From NCBI RefSeq assembly GCF_918698095.1, contig NZ_CAKKLY010000003.1, positions 1 to 64,000 on the forward strand: a stretch of 64,000 nt of DNA, written 5' to 3'. The notes below the pieces were generated by a model, which was not told the origin of the DNA, did no database searches, and was given only the letters and a program-made list of their open reading frames with translations. This DNA comes from Arthrobacter sp. Bi83 (GTDB lineage Bacteria; Actinomycetota; Actinomycetes; Actinomycetales; Micrococcaceae). Below, piece by piece: positions 53,294 through 62,462 of this stretch (the stretch's first letter is position 1; every line of letters begins with the position of its first letter). The translations under genes and the position numbers were made by a program.

Positions 53294-54533
53294 GGTTCGC
53301 ACCGTCTTCGGGGTCCTGGTAGTCGGGGCACTCGTAAGCCCTGGGCAGGCCGCTATTAAGGGGCGGGCCGTAGGTCCGGGGGAGGCGGGGCGCGATTCTG
53401 TTGATGATTTCGTCGCCGTGGCTGCCGATGGCCGAGCCCCAGTCGTCAGCGCTCGCCGCTCCGGTGTCCGGATCACCAAACAGCACGGCGGTGTCGCCGA
53501 CGGACACGCCGCCGGTTTCCGGGCCGAGATCCACCATGAACTGGTCCATGCACACCTTGCCGATCACGGGCACCCGCCTGCCGCCCAGCTGGACCATGCT
53601 GCGGCCGGAAATGCCTTTGGGAATGCCGTCCGCATAGCCCAGCGGAATCAGCCCCAGGAACCGCGCCTCATGCGTGATGGCCTGGTGTTCGTAGCTCACG
53701 CCGGTGCCCGCAGGCACCCTCTTGACCAGCACCACGGGAGCCGTCACGGTGAGGGCAGGACGCAGCCCGAAATCCGCCGGATCCAGGTGGTCGGCAGGCG
53801 CCAGGCCGTAGACGGCCAGTCCGGCCCGCACCATGTCGAAGGCGAACTCGGGGCGGTCCAGAATGTTGGCGGAACTGGAAACGTGCCTGAGTTCCGGATC
53901 CAGCCCGCCTTCCCGGGCCAGCCGCACGGCGTCCTCGAAGGCGTTTACCGCGGCGGCGTTGCTGGGGTGCGCGGGCACGTCGGCCCAGGCCAGGTGGGTC
54001 CAGATTCCCCTGACGGTGAGCGTTCCCTCAAGCTCGGCGCTGCGTGCGGCGGCCACAAGGTCCGGCCAGTCCTCGGTGCGGGCGCCGCCTCGGCTCAGCC
54101 CGCTGTCCAGCTCCAGATGGACCGCCGCCGGCTTTCCGAGCGCGCGGGCGATGCCCGCCACCACATCCAGCTGGGCGGCGCTGCCCAGGGACATGTCGAC
54201 GTCGTTTTCCAGGGCCTCGCGAATGATGTCGCTGGACGCCGTGGCCAGGTACAGCCAGGACAGAACCGGGGCGGTGATGCCGGCCCGTCGCAGCGCGAGG
54301 GCTTCGGTGAGCTGCGCGGTCCCGAGCCAGTCGGCCCCGGCGGCAAGGGCTGCCTGGGCCACGTCCACCAGCCCGTGGCCGTAGGCGTTGCCCTTGACCA
54401 CCGCCATGAAATGCGGCGCAGAAGTGAGCGCCCGGAGGGCCCGGACATTGTCGGAAATGGCAGTCAGGTCAACGCTGACCTGGCCGGAAAACACGGCAGA
54501 GGGCGTGGTTTTCTTTTGTGCATTACGTCTCAT
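53283..54533 (-). CDS. alr: Alanine racemase family protein, possible lysine racemase
   Basis: 416 aa, fold-type-III PLP racemase. PLP Lys47 in AVVKGNAYGHG; HLELDSGLSRGG; HVSSSANILDRPEFAFDMVR; the second catalytic base Tyr in GTGVSYEHQAIT; and VCMDQFMVDLG. Either the cell-wall D-Ala enzyme or, given its place between pucR and the lysine permease/oxygenase genes, a broad-specificity racemase that feeds D-lysine into the pathway, as a dedicated Alr-type racemase does in Pseudomonas putida. ATG 54533 is nine bases after a TATAGT box, suggesting a leaderless mRNA. Its 3' end overlaps pucR. Confidence 0.88.
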   Translation of the reverse strand: MRRNAQKKTTPSAVFSGQVSVDLTAISDNVRALRALTSAPHFMAVVKGNAYGHGLVDVAQAALAAGADWLGTAQLTEALALRRAGITAPVLSWLYLATASSDIIREALENDVDMSLGSAAQLDVVAGIARALGKPAAVHLELDSGLSRGGARTEDWPDLVAAARSAELEGTLTVRGIWTHLAWADVPAHPSNAAAVNAFEDAVRLAREGGLDPELRHVSSSANILDRPEFAFDMVRAGLAVYGLAPADHLDPADFGLRPALTVTAPVVLVKRVPAGTGVSYEHQAITHEARFLGLIPLGYADGIPKGISGRSMVQLGGRRVPVIGKVCMDQFMVDLGPETGGVSVGDTAVLFGDPDTGAASADDWGSAIGSHGDEIINRIAPRLPRTYGPPLNSGLPRAYECPDYQDPEDGANHVA

Positions 54534-54564
54534 GCCAGAACACTATAGGTCATTTTGCACAACA

Positions 54565-54582
54565 GTGAGAGGTGCCTCACAC
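54565..54582. promoter_or_regulatory. Inverted repeat between alr and the permease gene
   Basis: GTGAGAGG-TG-CCTCACAC matches its own complement at 7 of 8 arm positions. It lies in the 101-bp divergent region, upstream of TATAGT for alr and TAGGCT for the permease, and is a candidate PucR operator. Confidence 0.45.
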
Positions 54583-54634
54583 GTCTAGGCTAGGGCGAGG
54601 GGAATCGACAACTACTCACGAACGGACGTCAACG

Positions 54635-56176
54635 ATGACTGTGCCCACCTACACAGAACAGCGGCCGGCGGCGCCGGCCGGCCGGCCCGGCCTGGCAGCC
54701 CAGCTGCTGCGCCGCAAGCCGATCGGACAGATGGTCACTGAAGCCGAAACAGGCCACGGCGGACCCCGCCTGGTCCGCAGCTTCGGCGTCCTGCAGCTGA
54801 CCATGATCAGCGTGGGTGCCACCCTCGGAACCGGCATCCTGGTGATTCTGGGTGAGTCGGTACCGCTGGCCGGGCCGGCCATCTGGATCTCTTTCGCCAT
54901 CGCCGGCGTGGCCGCCCTGCTGTCCGCCGTGTCGTACGCCGAAATGGCCGGCCTGGTGCCGGTGGCCGGCTCCAGCTATTCCTACAGCTACGCCACCCTG
55001 GGTGAGGGCATGGCGTGGATCTGCGGCTGGTGCCTCGTGCTGGAATACGCCGTCTCGGTGGCCGCCGTCGCAGTGGGCGCCGGCCAGTACGTGAACGAGG
55101 CCCTGGCGGTCTTCGGCATGGTCATGCCGGACGCGATCTCCCAGCCGCCCGGTGACGGCGGCGTCATGAACATCCCGGCCATGATCATTGTTCTCCTGGC
55201 CATGATCCTGCTTGTACGGGGTGCCAAGGAAAGCGCCTGGATCAACACGGCCATAGTGGCTATCAAGGTGGTCATCCTGCTCTTCTTCTGCGCGGTTGCC
55301 TTCACAGCCTTCAACGCCGGCAACTTCGAGCCTCTTATGCCCATGGGTGCCGCCGGGGTGTCCGCCGCAGCCTCCAGCGTTTTCTTCTCCTACATCGGCT
55401 TCGACGCCGCATCCACCGCCGGCGAGGAAGCCCGCAACCCCAAGCGCGACCTGCCGCGGGCCATCATGCTCTCCATGTTGATCGTCACCACCATCTACGT
55501 CCTGGTTGCCGTGGCCGCCATCGGCGCCCGGCCCTGGGGCTGGTTCGACGGTAACGAAGCCGCGCTCGTCAAGATCCTTGAGGAGACCACCGGTCAGCCG
55601 TGGATCGCCCTCGTCTTCGCCGTGGGTGCCGTCCTGGCCATCGCCAGCATCGTGCTGACCGTCCTCTACGGACAAACCCGCATCCTGCTCTCCATGGCCC
55701 GCGACGGACTCATGCCCAAGGTCTTCGGCCGGGTCTCGCCGAAGACCGGCACTCCGGTTGCCGGCACGCTGATCGTGGGCATCCTCGTCGCCCTCACTGC
55801 CGGGCTGGTTCCGCTCGGTGCCCTGGCCGACGCCACCAGCATCGGCACCCTCTTCGCCTTCGCGCTGGTAAACGTCGCCGTCATCTACCTGCGCCGCACC
55901 CGGCCAGAGCTCAAACGGACCTTCCGGGTCCCTTTCTTCCCGCTCACCCCGATCCTCGGTGCGCTCATGTGCGCCTACCTGATGGCTAACCTGGGCGTCG
56001 ATACCTGGGTGACCTTCGGGATCTGGATGCTGGTAGGCCTGGCCGCCTACTTCGGCTACGGCCGCCGCAACTCAAGGGTGGCTTCCCTGAGTCACGAGGA
56101 ATACCGTGAATTGTCCAGCCGCGAACTTTCGAGCACCACGTCAACCCCCGAAACCATGAAGGCAGAGCTTCCATGA
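54635..56176 (+). CDS. APC-family amino acid/polyamine permease, candidate lysine importer
   Basis: 513 aa, twelve or more helices. N-terminal cytosolic part, then the APC signature LTMISVGATLGTGILVILGE, SAVSYAEMAGLVPVAGSSYS, FFSYIGFDAASTAGEEARNP and LYGQTRILLSMARDGLMPKV. This is the cationic amino acid transporter (CAT/YfnA) subgroup. ATG 54635 begins MTVPTYTEQRP. The stop overlaps the davB start by four bases (ATGA), so the permease and the oxygenase are translated together, which points to lysine as the substrate. Confidence 0.88.
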   Translation: MTVPTYTEQRPAAPAGRPGLAAQLLRRKPIGQMVTEAETGHGGPRLVRSFGVLQLTMISVGATLGTGILVILGESVPLAGPAIWISFAIAGVAALLSAVSYAEMAGLVPVAGSSYSYSYATLGEGMAWICGWCLVLEYAVSVAAVAVGAGQYVNEALAVFGMVMPDAISQPPGDGGVMNIPAMIIVLLAMILLVRGAKESAWINTAIVAIKVVILLFFCAVAFTAFNAGNFEPLMPMGAAGVSAAASSVFFSYIGFDAASTAGEEARNPKRDLPRAIMLSMLIVTTIYVLVAVAAIGARPWGWFDGNEAALVKILEETTGQPWIALVFAVGAVLAIASIVLTVLYGQTRILLSMARDGLMPKVFGRVSPKTGTPVAGTLIVGILVALTAGLVPLGALADATSIGTLFAFALVNVAVIYLRRTRPELKRTFRVPFFPLTPILGALMCAYLMANLGVDTWVTFGIWMLVGLAAYFGYGRRNSRVASLSHEEYRELSSRELSSTTSTPETMKAELP

Positions 56177-57921
56177 CCATCGCCACCGAACTGCCCGCCT
56201 CGGATCCGTCCAGCGTCGGCACCTCCGCCGGCACCCTGACCGGCACCGCAGCGGCCGCTTCCGACAAGCTGGACCAGGCCCCTATCACCATGCTGAACCC
56301 GGACTTCCCGTTCAGCTACGACCACTACCTCGCCCACCCGGACGGACTGGGCTCCGTGCCGGCCGAGCTATACGGCACAGAAGTGGCTGTGGTGGGTGCG
56401 GGATTGTCTGGACTTGTCACCGCCTACGAACTCATGAAGCTCGGGCTGCGCCCGGTAGTCTATGAAGCCGACCAGATCGGCGGCCGCCTGCGCACGGCCA
56501 GCTTCCCCTCCGCTCCGGGAGTGGTTGCGGATCTGGGCGGCATGCGTTTCCCGGTGTCAGGCAAGGCGTTCTACCACTACGTTGACTTGTTGGGCATCGA
56601 GACCCAGGACTTCCCCAACCCGCTGGCCCCCGCAACCTCCAGCACTGTGATCGAACTCGCCGGGCAGAAGCACTACGCAAGCACCGCGGCGGACCTGCCG
56701 CCGTTCTTCCGCGAAGTGGCCGAGGCCTGGAAGGCGGCCGTGAACGACGGCGCCAAGTTCAGTGAGATGCAGGACGCCATCCGGGCTCGCGACACAGCGC
56801 GGATCAAGGAGCTCTGGAACGAGCTGCTGCCGCTGCTGGACGAACAGACCTTCTACGGCTTCATTGCCGGAAGCGACTCGTTCAAGGAGGCGGGCTTCGC
56901 GCACCGCGAGGCGTTCGGCCAGGTGGGCTTCGGCACCGGCGGCTGGGACACGGACTTCCCCAACTCCATCCTGGAGATCCTGCGCGTCGTGTACACGGAC
57001 GCCGACGACCAGCACCGTCTCATCGCCGGGGGAGCGCAAAGGCTCCCCGAGGCACTGTGGCACCACGCGCCGTCGGGCATGGCCCATTGGCCGGAGGGGA
57101 CGTCACTGGCGTCGCTGCACTCGGGCTCCCCGCGGGGAGCCGTTGACCGGATCAGCCGCGATGCCAGCGGCGACCTGCGCATCCGCGAGCGGTGGGGCCG
57201 CGAGTCCGCGTACCCGGCCGTGGTCACCACATGCCAGTCGTGGCTGCTGTCCACGCGCATCCACACCGAGGAGGCGCTGTTCCCGGCGGAGCTCTGGACG
57301 GCGATTGAGCGTTCCCACTACATGCAGTCGTCCAAGACCTTCGTGATGGTGGACCGGCCTTTCTGGAAGGACATCGACCCCGCCACCGGCCGCGAGGTCC
57401 TGTCCATGACGCTGACAGACCGCCTTAACCGCGCCACGTACCTGTTGGACAACGGACCGGACAAGCCGGCAGTGATCCTGCTGTCCTACACCTGGAACGA
57501 CGACGCCCTGAAGTGGCTCGCGCTCGACGCCGACCAGAGGGTCGAGCTGATGCTGCACTCACTGGAGCAGATCTACCCGGGCGTGGACATCGCGAGCCAC
57601 ATCGTGGGCCAGCCCATCACCGTCTCCTGGGAAGCTGACCCCAACTTCATGGGTGCATTCAAGGCAAACCTGCCGGGGCACTACCGCTACCAGCAGCGGC
57701 TCTTCAGCCACTTTAAGCAGGACAAGCTGCCGGAAGCGCAGCGCGGGCTCTTCCTGGCCGGCGACGACATCTCGTTCACCGCCGGCTGGGCCGAGGGCGC
57801 CGTGACCACCGGGCTGAACGCCGTGTGGGGCGTGGTAAACCACCTCGGCGGTTCGTCGTCCGCTGCGAACCCGGGCCCCGGCGACCTGCTCGACGCGCTG
57901 GGACCCATCAGCCTGGACTAG
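56173..57921 (+). CDS. davB: L-lysine 2-monooxygenase (DavB-like flavin amine oxidase)
   Basis: 582 aa. FAD-binding GAGLSG (residues 75-80), YEAD at the second strand, GGRLR (103-107) and LGGMRFPVSGKAFYHYVDLL; C-terminal FAD segment GLFLAGDDISFTAGWAEGAV. Blocks such as DFPNPLAPATSSTVIEL, GFGTGGWDTDFPNSILEI, MQSSKTFVMVDRPFWKD and PGPGD near the C-terminus fit bacterial lysine 2-monooxygenase (L-Lys + O2 to 5-aminovaleramide + CO2), a relative of tryptophan 2-monooxygenase. A role on another L-amino acid is possible. Coupled to the permease gene, with davA in the same cluster. A REP-like element starts right after the stop. Confidence 0.82.
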   Translation: MTIATELPASDPSSVGTSAGTLTGTAAAASDKLDQAPITMLNPDFPFSYDHYLAHPDGLGSVPAELYGTEVAVVGAGLSGLVTAYELMKLGLRPVVYEADQIGGRLRTASFPSAPGVVADLGGMRFPVSGKAFYHYVDLLGIETQDFPNPLAPATSSTVIELAGQKHYASTAADLPPFFREVAEAWKAAVNDGAKFSEMQDAIRARDTARIKELWNELLPLLDEQTFYGFIAGSDSFKEAGFAHREAFGQVGFGTGGWDTDFPNSILEILRVVYTDADDQHRLIAGGAQRLPEALWHHAPSGMAHWPEGTSLASLHSGSPRGAVDRISRDASGDLRIRERWGRESAYPAVVTTCQSWLLSTRIHTEEALFPAELWTAIERSHYMQSSKTFVMVDRPFWKDIDPATGREVLSMTLTDRLNRATYLLDNGPDKPAVILLSYTWNDDALKWLALDADQRVELMLHSLEQIYPGVDIASHIVGQPITVSWEADPNFMGAFKANLPGHYRYQQRLFSHFKQDKLPEAQRGLFLAGDDISFTAGWAEGAVTTGLNAVWGVVNHLGGSSSAANPGPGDLLDALGPISLD

Positions 57922-57975
57922 CCGCTGGTTGAGCTCGTCAAAACCGTGATCTCGACGAGCTCGGTCAGCCGCTGC
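57922..57975. repeat. REP-like palindromic element directly after davB
   Basis: CCGCTGGTTGAGCTCGTCAAAACC followed by GATCTCGACGAGCTCGGTCAGC: the same two-arm structure as the 68-bp units with a shorter spacer. It starts at the base after the TAG stop and fills the gap to the next, convergent gene. Confidence 0.75.
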
Positions 57976-58496
57976 TAGCTGGCGTGCAGTTCGCGGTGTG
58001 CCTGCGCGAGTTCACGGTAGTGGGCGGCGTTGCGCTTCACGCCGTCGAACTCCTCATCCGAGAGTTCGCGGCGCACCTTGGCCGGTACACCGGCCACCAG
58101 GGAGCGCGGCGGAACCACGGTTCCTTCGAGGACCACGGCGCCGGCGGCCACGAGCGAGCCGGCGCCGATCACTGCGCCGTTGAGTATGGTGGCGCTCATG
58201 CCGATGAGGCAGTCATCCTCAACGGTGCAGCCGTGGACCACGGCGCTGTGCCCGACGCTGACACGTGCCCCGACGCTGCAGGGGAAGCCGGGGTCGGCGT
58301 GCAGCACTACGTTGTCCTGCAGGTTGCTGCCGGCGCCGACGCTGATCGTCGCGGTGTCCGCCCGCACGGAAACGCCGTAGAAGGCGCTGGCGTCCTCCGC
58401 GAGCGTAGCCCGGCCGATGATCGACGCTGTCGGCGCCACGAATACCGAGGGGTGGATGTCCGGGGTGTCGCCGGCGAAAGAATATATGGGAGCCAT
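57975..58496 (-). CDS. Gamma carbonic anhydrase-like hexapeptide-repeat protein
   Basis: 173 aa. Left-handed beta-helix repeats (IHPSVFVAPTASIIGRATL, CTVEDDCLIGMSATILNGAV) with the three metal His in DNVVLHADPG and VGHSAVVHG, as in gamma-CA/PaaY/CaiE proteins. Some are carbonic anhydrases, others thioesterase-like or accessory acyltransferases. C-terminal helix KVRRELSDEEFDGVKRNAAH closes the fold. DavB releases CO2, so a carbonic anhydrase next to it may be meaningful, but the gene is on the opposite strand. Confidence 0.85.
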   Translation of the reverse strand: MAPIYSFAGDTPDIHPSVFVAPTASIIGRATLAEDASAFYGVSVRADTATISVGAGSNLQDNVVLHADPGFPCSVGARVSVGHSAVVHGCTVEDDCLIGMSATILNGAVIGAGSLVAAGAVVLEGTVVPPRSLVAGVPAKVRRELSDEEFDGVKRNAAHYRELAQAHRELHAS

Positions 58497-58629
58497 GCCA
58501 CCAGCCTAAGACACCCGTTCGGCCCATTTGCGTAGCAGCTCGCGCCGGCCTCAGGCTGAGCGAAAAATTGGCCGAACGGGGGATCGCCTCATGTCCGGGA
58601 ATATTTCCGTATATGCGCCGGCGGGGAGC

Positions 58630-59457
58630 TTACATCCGTGCGAATTTGGCCTTCACCATCAGGTAGAGCCCGTAGCAGATCAGGCCGGCGCCGACGGCGG
58701 TGAGCATGTACACCCCGTACGGCTGCTCGCGCAGTGCCTTCAACCCGCCATCCAGGCCAGTGGACTCCTGGGGGCGGGCGTTGGCGGTGGCGATGATGAA
58801 CAGCAATCCCACCAGAAACAGTGCGACGCCCTCGGCCACGTAGCCGACGACGCCCAGCCCGGTCACGACGGAACGGGCGGTGCCCGAGGACGGCAGCCGG
58901 AGCTCCTTCTTGAACGATCCTTTGACTCCGAGGACCACGAAGACAAGGCCGCCGATGGCGATCGCGGCCCCGATGGCGATCAGCAGGACCGCACCTCCGG
59001 GCGCTTTGATGATTGAGAGGGTGAAATCGCTGGTGGTCTTTCCGCTGTTCTTGCTGTTGCCGCTTGCGGAGGCGGCGAACGTCAGCGCGATGACTGCGAA
59101 CACCACCGCCTTGCCGGCTGCGGAAATCTTCTTGCCCACCTTCTTCTTGGCCTCCAGCTGACCGTAATCGAACACGGAGTTACTGATTTGCCAGAGAGTC
59201 AGAGCTACGCAGGCGGCGAATCCGGCCCAGAGCAGCAGCAGACCCTGCGGCTGGGCGGCGAGTTGGGCGACTGCACCGGCTTGGTCGGCCGGTCCCGCCT
59301 TTCCCGCCGTGCCTAATGCCAACTGGATGGCGACGAACCCGATAAGCAGGTGCAACAGGCCGCTGACGGCAAAACCTGCTCTGGCGGCAATCACGAGAGC
59401 CCTGGAGTTCGATGCGTCCTCGACCGCGTTCGCGGCGTCCTTCAGCTCTTTCTTCAT
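58630..59457 (-). CDS. DUF1206 domain-containing membrane protein
   Basis: 275 aa, six predicted helices in three DUF1206 units (ARAGFAVSGLLHLLIGFVAI; AAGKAVVFAVIALTFAASAS; GLGVVGYVAEGVALFLVGLL), each starting with a G-x-x-x-x-G/A-x-x-Y/H pattern. The linker KKELRLPSSGTARS is cytosolic. Family of unknown function, widespread in actinobacteria. Stands alone; the 133 bp upstream of 58630 and 94 bp after 59457 hold nothing I recognise. Confidence 0.85.
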   Translation of the reverse strand: MKKELKDAANAVEDASNSRALVIAARAGFAVSGLLHLLIGFVAIQLALGTAGKAGPADQAGAVAQLAAQPQGLLLLWAGFAACVALTLWQISNSVFDYGQLEAKKKVGKKISAAGKAVVFAVIALTFAASASGNSKNSGKTTSDFTLSIIKAPGGAVLLIAIGAAIAIGGLVFVVLGVKGSFKKELRLPSSGTARSVVTGLGVVGYVAEGVALFLVGLLFIIATANARPQESTGLDGGLKALREQPYGVYMLTAVGAGLICYGLYLMVKAKFARM

Positions 59458-59551
59458 TGCCGATCCTTAGCGCAAGCGCAAATGCAGATGCGGTGGCGGG
59501 TAATACACCCTATTTTGTCACGTGAGTGCACGCTCAGACACGGTTGGGTGG

Positions 59552-59911
59552 TCAGGGGAGGACGACGGCGATCGGCGCGCCTGGTGCCGCCACCCGCTCG
59601 AGTTCCCGTACGACGTCGTCCGCCTCCTCAGCGGTGAGCCCCGCCAGAGCCTGCACTGCCCACACCGCTGGGAAGCTGTGGTCCGCGAAAGGCAGGCGGG
59701 CGGGTTCCGCGACGGAAACGCTGAGGCGGCGGGAGAGGGCGTACCGGACGTTCCCGTCGAACGGGTCCACCCCGGTGTAGTGGATGCCGGCCCGAACGAA
59801 CCTGAGGCCGTCCTCGCCGGGGCCGCAGCAGACGTCCAGCACTGCGTGGCGCCCCTGGGCTTTGAGCAGCGCGATGAAGGTTTCCAGCGAAGTTTCGGTC
59901 AGCAGGGTCAT
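59552..59911 (-). CDS. Short class I SAM-dependent methyltransferase-like protein
   Basis: 119 aa. Motif I VLDVCCGPGEDGLRF (SAM-binding D-x-x-C-G-x-G), motif II Asp in YTGVDPFDGNV, and PFADHSFPAVWAVQAL followed by ELERVAAPGAPIAVVLP, i.e. only the Rossmann core of a methyltransferase. Usual members are 200 residues or more, so this is a minimal or C-terminally truncated version; no acceptor-binding lid is present. It may be non-catalytic or work with a partner. No clear ribosome site before ATG 59911. Confidence 0.6.
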   Translation of the reverse strand: MTLLTETSLETFIALLKAQGRHAVLDVCCGPGEDGLRFVRAGIHYTGVDPFDGNVRYALSRRLSVSVAEPARLPFADHSFPAVWAVQALAGLTAEEADDVVRELERVAAPGAPIAVVLP

Positions 59912-59984
59912 GGCGTTAACCAGTCTGAGTTAAAACCCGCCTGCTGGGAACAAGCCCGCGGTGACCAGGTCAGCTAAGGACGGG

Positions 59985-60845
59985 TCAGTTGAAAACCACT
60001 GTCCGGTTGCCGTCGAGGAGCACCCGGTGCTCGGCGTGCCACTGCACGGCCTGGGCGAGGGTCCGGCCTTCAACGTCGCGGCCCATCTGCACGAACTGCT
60101 CCGGAGTGCGCGCGTGGTCCACCCGGATCACCTCCTGCTCGATGATGGGGCCCTCGTCCAGCGCGGCGGTGACGTAGTGGGCGGTGGCGCCGATCAGCTT
60201 CACGCCGCGGGCGTGGGCCTGGTGGTACGGCTTGGCGCCCTTGAAGGACGGCAGGAAGGAATGGTGGATGTTGATGGCCTTGCCGGTCAGCTCGGTGCAC
60301 AGTTCGTCGGAGATGATCTGCATGTAGCGCGCCAGCACCGTCAGTTCGACATCGTTCTCCGCCATGATGGCACGAAGCTTGTCCTCGGCCTGCGCTTTGG
60401 TGTCGGGTGTGACCGGAATGTGGTGAAACGGGATCCCGTAGAACTCCGCGAGCCCGGCCAGATCGTTGTGGTTGGAGACGATGGCCGGAATCTCGATCGG
60501 CAGCGTGCCGGAGCGCTGCAGGAACAGGAGGTCGTTGAGGCAGTGGGCGGACTTGCTCGCCATGAGCAACGTGCGGACCTTCTGGCCCACCGGGTGGAGG
60601 CTCCACTGCATGCCGAACGCCCCGGCCACGGGCTCGAGTGCCGCGTGGACGTCGGCCCGGGAGGCGGCGGTCGTTGCTTCAACGCGCATGAAGAAGGTGC
60701 CGGTGGACTGGCTGCCGTACTGCTGGGAGTCCGTAATGTTGCAGCCTGCCACGAGCAGGGCGCCGGCGACGGCGTGGACGATCCCGGGGCGGTCGGGGCA
60801 GGAAAGGGTTACTACGTACGCTTTGGCGAACTGGTCTTCAATCAC
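59985..60845 (-). CDS. purU: Formyltetrahydrofolate deformylase
   Basis: 286 aa. Hydrolyses 10-formyl-THF to THF and formate, balancing the one-carbon pool. N-terminal ACT domain (VVTLSCPDRPGIVHAVAGAL, NITDSQQYGSQSTGTFFMR), then a PurN-like formyltransferase domain with IEIPAIVSNHNDL, catalytic NIHHSFLPSFKGAKPY and GATAHYVTAALDEGPII. GTG 60845 gives the standard length; the in-frame start at 60923 would overlap the riboswitch. Divergent from the riboswitch-glyA-folD unit, so folate turnover genes are paired here. Confidence 0.93.
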   Translation of the reverse strand: MIEDQFAKAYVVTLSCPDRPGIVHAVAGALLVAGCNITDSQQYGSQSTGTFFMRVEATTAASRADVHAALEPVAGAFGMQWSLHPVGQKVRTLLMASKSAHCLNDLLFLQRSGTLPIEIPAIVSNHNDLAGLAEFYGIPFHHIPVTPDTKAQAEDKLRAIMAENDVELTVLARYMQIISDELCTELTGKAINIHHSFLPSFKGAKPYHQAHARGVKLIGATAHYVTAALDEGPIIEQEVIRVDHARTPEQFVQMGRDVEGRTLAQAVQWHAEHRVLLDGNRTVVFN

Positions 60846-60884
60846 GAAGAACAGCCTACCCGCGCGGAGGCCTGCCTTTTGGTA

Positions 60885-60975
60885 GTCTGGTGGGGTCGCA
60901 ACTGGCGTTGGGTGGCTAACCACCAGGGAGCGGCAATCACGAAGACCACGGATCGTACGCCTGGGCCGAGGGTCA
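60885..60975 (+). ncRNA. ZTP (pfl) riboswitch upstream of glyA-folD
   Basis: Conserved parts of the pfl/ZTP aptamer are visible in order: GGGGTCGCAACTGGCG (60893-60907), a GTGGCTAACCAC hairpin, CCAGGGAGCGGC (60923-60934), a variable linker, and CGCCTGGGC (60958-60966), which forms the pseudoknot side. The class senses ZTP/ZMP when folate is short and controls folate and purine genes such as glyA, folD and purH, as here. About 170 nt follow before the glyA start; they contain small GC hairpins that could be the expression platform but no clear terminator. Together with its leader it fills the 301-bp gap between purU and glyA. Confidence 0.85.
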
Positions 60976-61146
60976 TGTTTTGCCGGCAGGGTGCTGCGCT
61001 TCTCGAAGAGCGGTCACCCGGTTCGCTGCGGTGCCCTGAACGGACAAGCGTCCGGGACAGTCCTGTGACTTGTCATCAAGGGGCGGAGCAACGTCCCAGC
61101 CGGTAGCCTGACCTTAGCAGTGCCCATCCCTAGCCAGGAGTTCTTC

Positions 61147-62454
61147 GTGACTACTTCACCGACTTCCGTCAGCACTTCCTTCACCGTCAGCAACCAGCCG
61201 CTGGCTGAACTCGATCCCGAGATCGCCGCAGTACTGGACCAGGAACTCGGCCGCCAGCGCGGCACCCTGGAAATGATCGCCTCCGAAAACTTTGCACCGC
61301 GCGCTGTTATGGAAGCCCAGGGCTCCGTCCTGACCAACAAGTACGCCGAGGGCTACCCGGGCCGCCGCTACTACGGCGGCTGCGAGTACGTCGACATCGC
61401 CGAGCAGCTGGCAATCGACCGCGTCAAGGAACTGTTCGGCGCCGAATACGCCAACGTCCAGCCGCACTCCGGCGCGCAGGCCAACGCCGCCGCCCTGTCC
61501 GCCATGATCACTCCGGGCGACAAGATCCTGGGCCTCTCCCTGGCGCACGGCGGCCACCTCACCCACGGCATGAAGCTCAACTTCTCCGGCAAGCTGTACA
61601 ACGTGGCGGCCTACCAGGTTGAGCAGGACAACTTCCGGGTCGACATGGACAAGCTGCGCGAGCAGGCCATCGCCGAGAAGCCGCAGGTCATCATCGCCGG
61701 CTGGTCCGCCTACCCGCGCCACCTCGACTTCGCAGCCTTCCGCTCCATCGCCGATGAAGTGGGCGCCCTCCTCTGGACCGACATGGCGCACTTCGCCGGC
61801 CTCGTGGCAGCCGGACTGCACCCGAGCCCGGTGCCGCACTCCGACGTCGTCACCTCCACCGTGCACAAGACCCTGGCGGGTCCCCGCTCCGGTGTGATCC
61901 TGGCAAAGCAGGCGTGGGCCAAGAAGCTCAACTCCAACGTCTTCCCGGGCCAGCAGGGCGGCCCGCTCATGCACGTCATCGCCGCCAAGGCTGTGGCCTT
62001 CAAGATCGCCGGCACCGCAGAGTTCAAGGAACGCCAGGAACGCGTCCTCGAGGGCGCCAAGATCATCGCGGACCGCCTCAACCAGTCCGACGTCGCCGAA
62101 GCCGGCGTCTCGGTCCTCACCGGCGGCACCGACGTGCACCTGGTCCTGGTTGACCTGCGCAACTCGCAGCTGGACGGCCAGCAGGCCGAAGACCTCCTGC
62201 ACTCCGTGGGCATCACCGTCAACCGCAACGCCGTGCCGTTCGACCCCCGCCCGCCGATGGTCACCTCCGGTCTGCGCATCGGCACCCCGGCGCTGGCAAC
62301 CCGCGGTTTCGGCGCCCAGGAGTTCACCGAGGTTGCAGAGATCATCGCCTCCGCACTGAAGGCAGGGTCCGGCACCGATGTGGAGGCACTGCAGGCCCGC
62401 GTGGACAAGCTGGCCGCCGACTTCCCGCTGTACCCGCAGCACGAGCAGTGGTGA
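61147..62454 (+). CDS. glyA: Serine hydroxymethyltransferase
   Basis: 435 aa, full length. Interconverts serine and glycine while charging THF with a methylene group. Seen: [69 protein letters not shown]-Lys motif [14 protein letters not shown], and [15 protein letters not shown] 61147 is chosen because AGGAG lies seven bases upstream; an in-frame start at 61120 precedes that site. First gene after the ZTP riboswitch, followed eight bases later by folD. Confidence 0.96.
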   Translation: MTTSPTSVSTSFTVSNQPLAELDPEIAAVLDQELGRQRGTLEMIASENFAPRAVMEAQGSVLTNKYAEGYPGRRYYGGCEYVDIAEQLAIDRVKELFGAEYANVQPHSGAQANAAALSAMITPGDKILGLSLAHGGHLTHGMKLNFSGKLYNVAAYQVEQDNFRVDMDKLREQAIAEKPQVIIAGWSAYPRHLDFAAFRSIADEVGALLWTDMAHFAGLVAAGLHPSPVPHSDVVTSTVHKTLAGPRSGVILAKQAWAKKLNSNVFPGQQGGPLMHVIAAKAVAFKIAGTAEFKERQERVLEGAKIIADRLNQSDVAEAGVSVLTGGTDVHLVLVDLRNSQLDGQQAEDLLHSVGITVNRNAVPFDPRPPMVTSGLRIGTPALATRGFGAQEFTEVAEIIASALKAGSGTDVEALQARVDKLAADFPLYPQHEQW

Positions 62455-62462
62455 ACCCCTCT

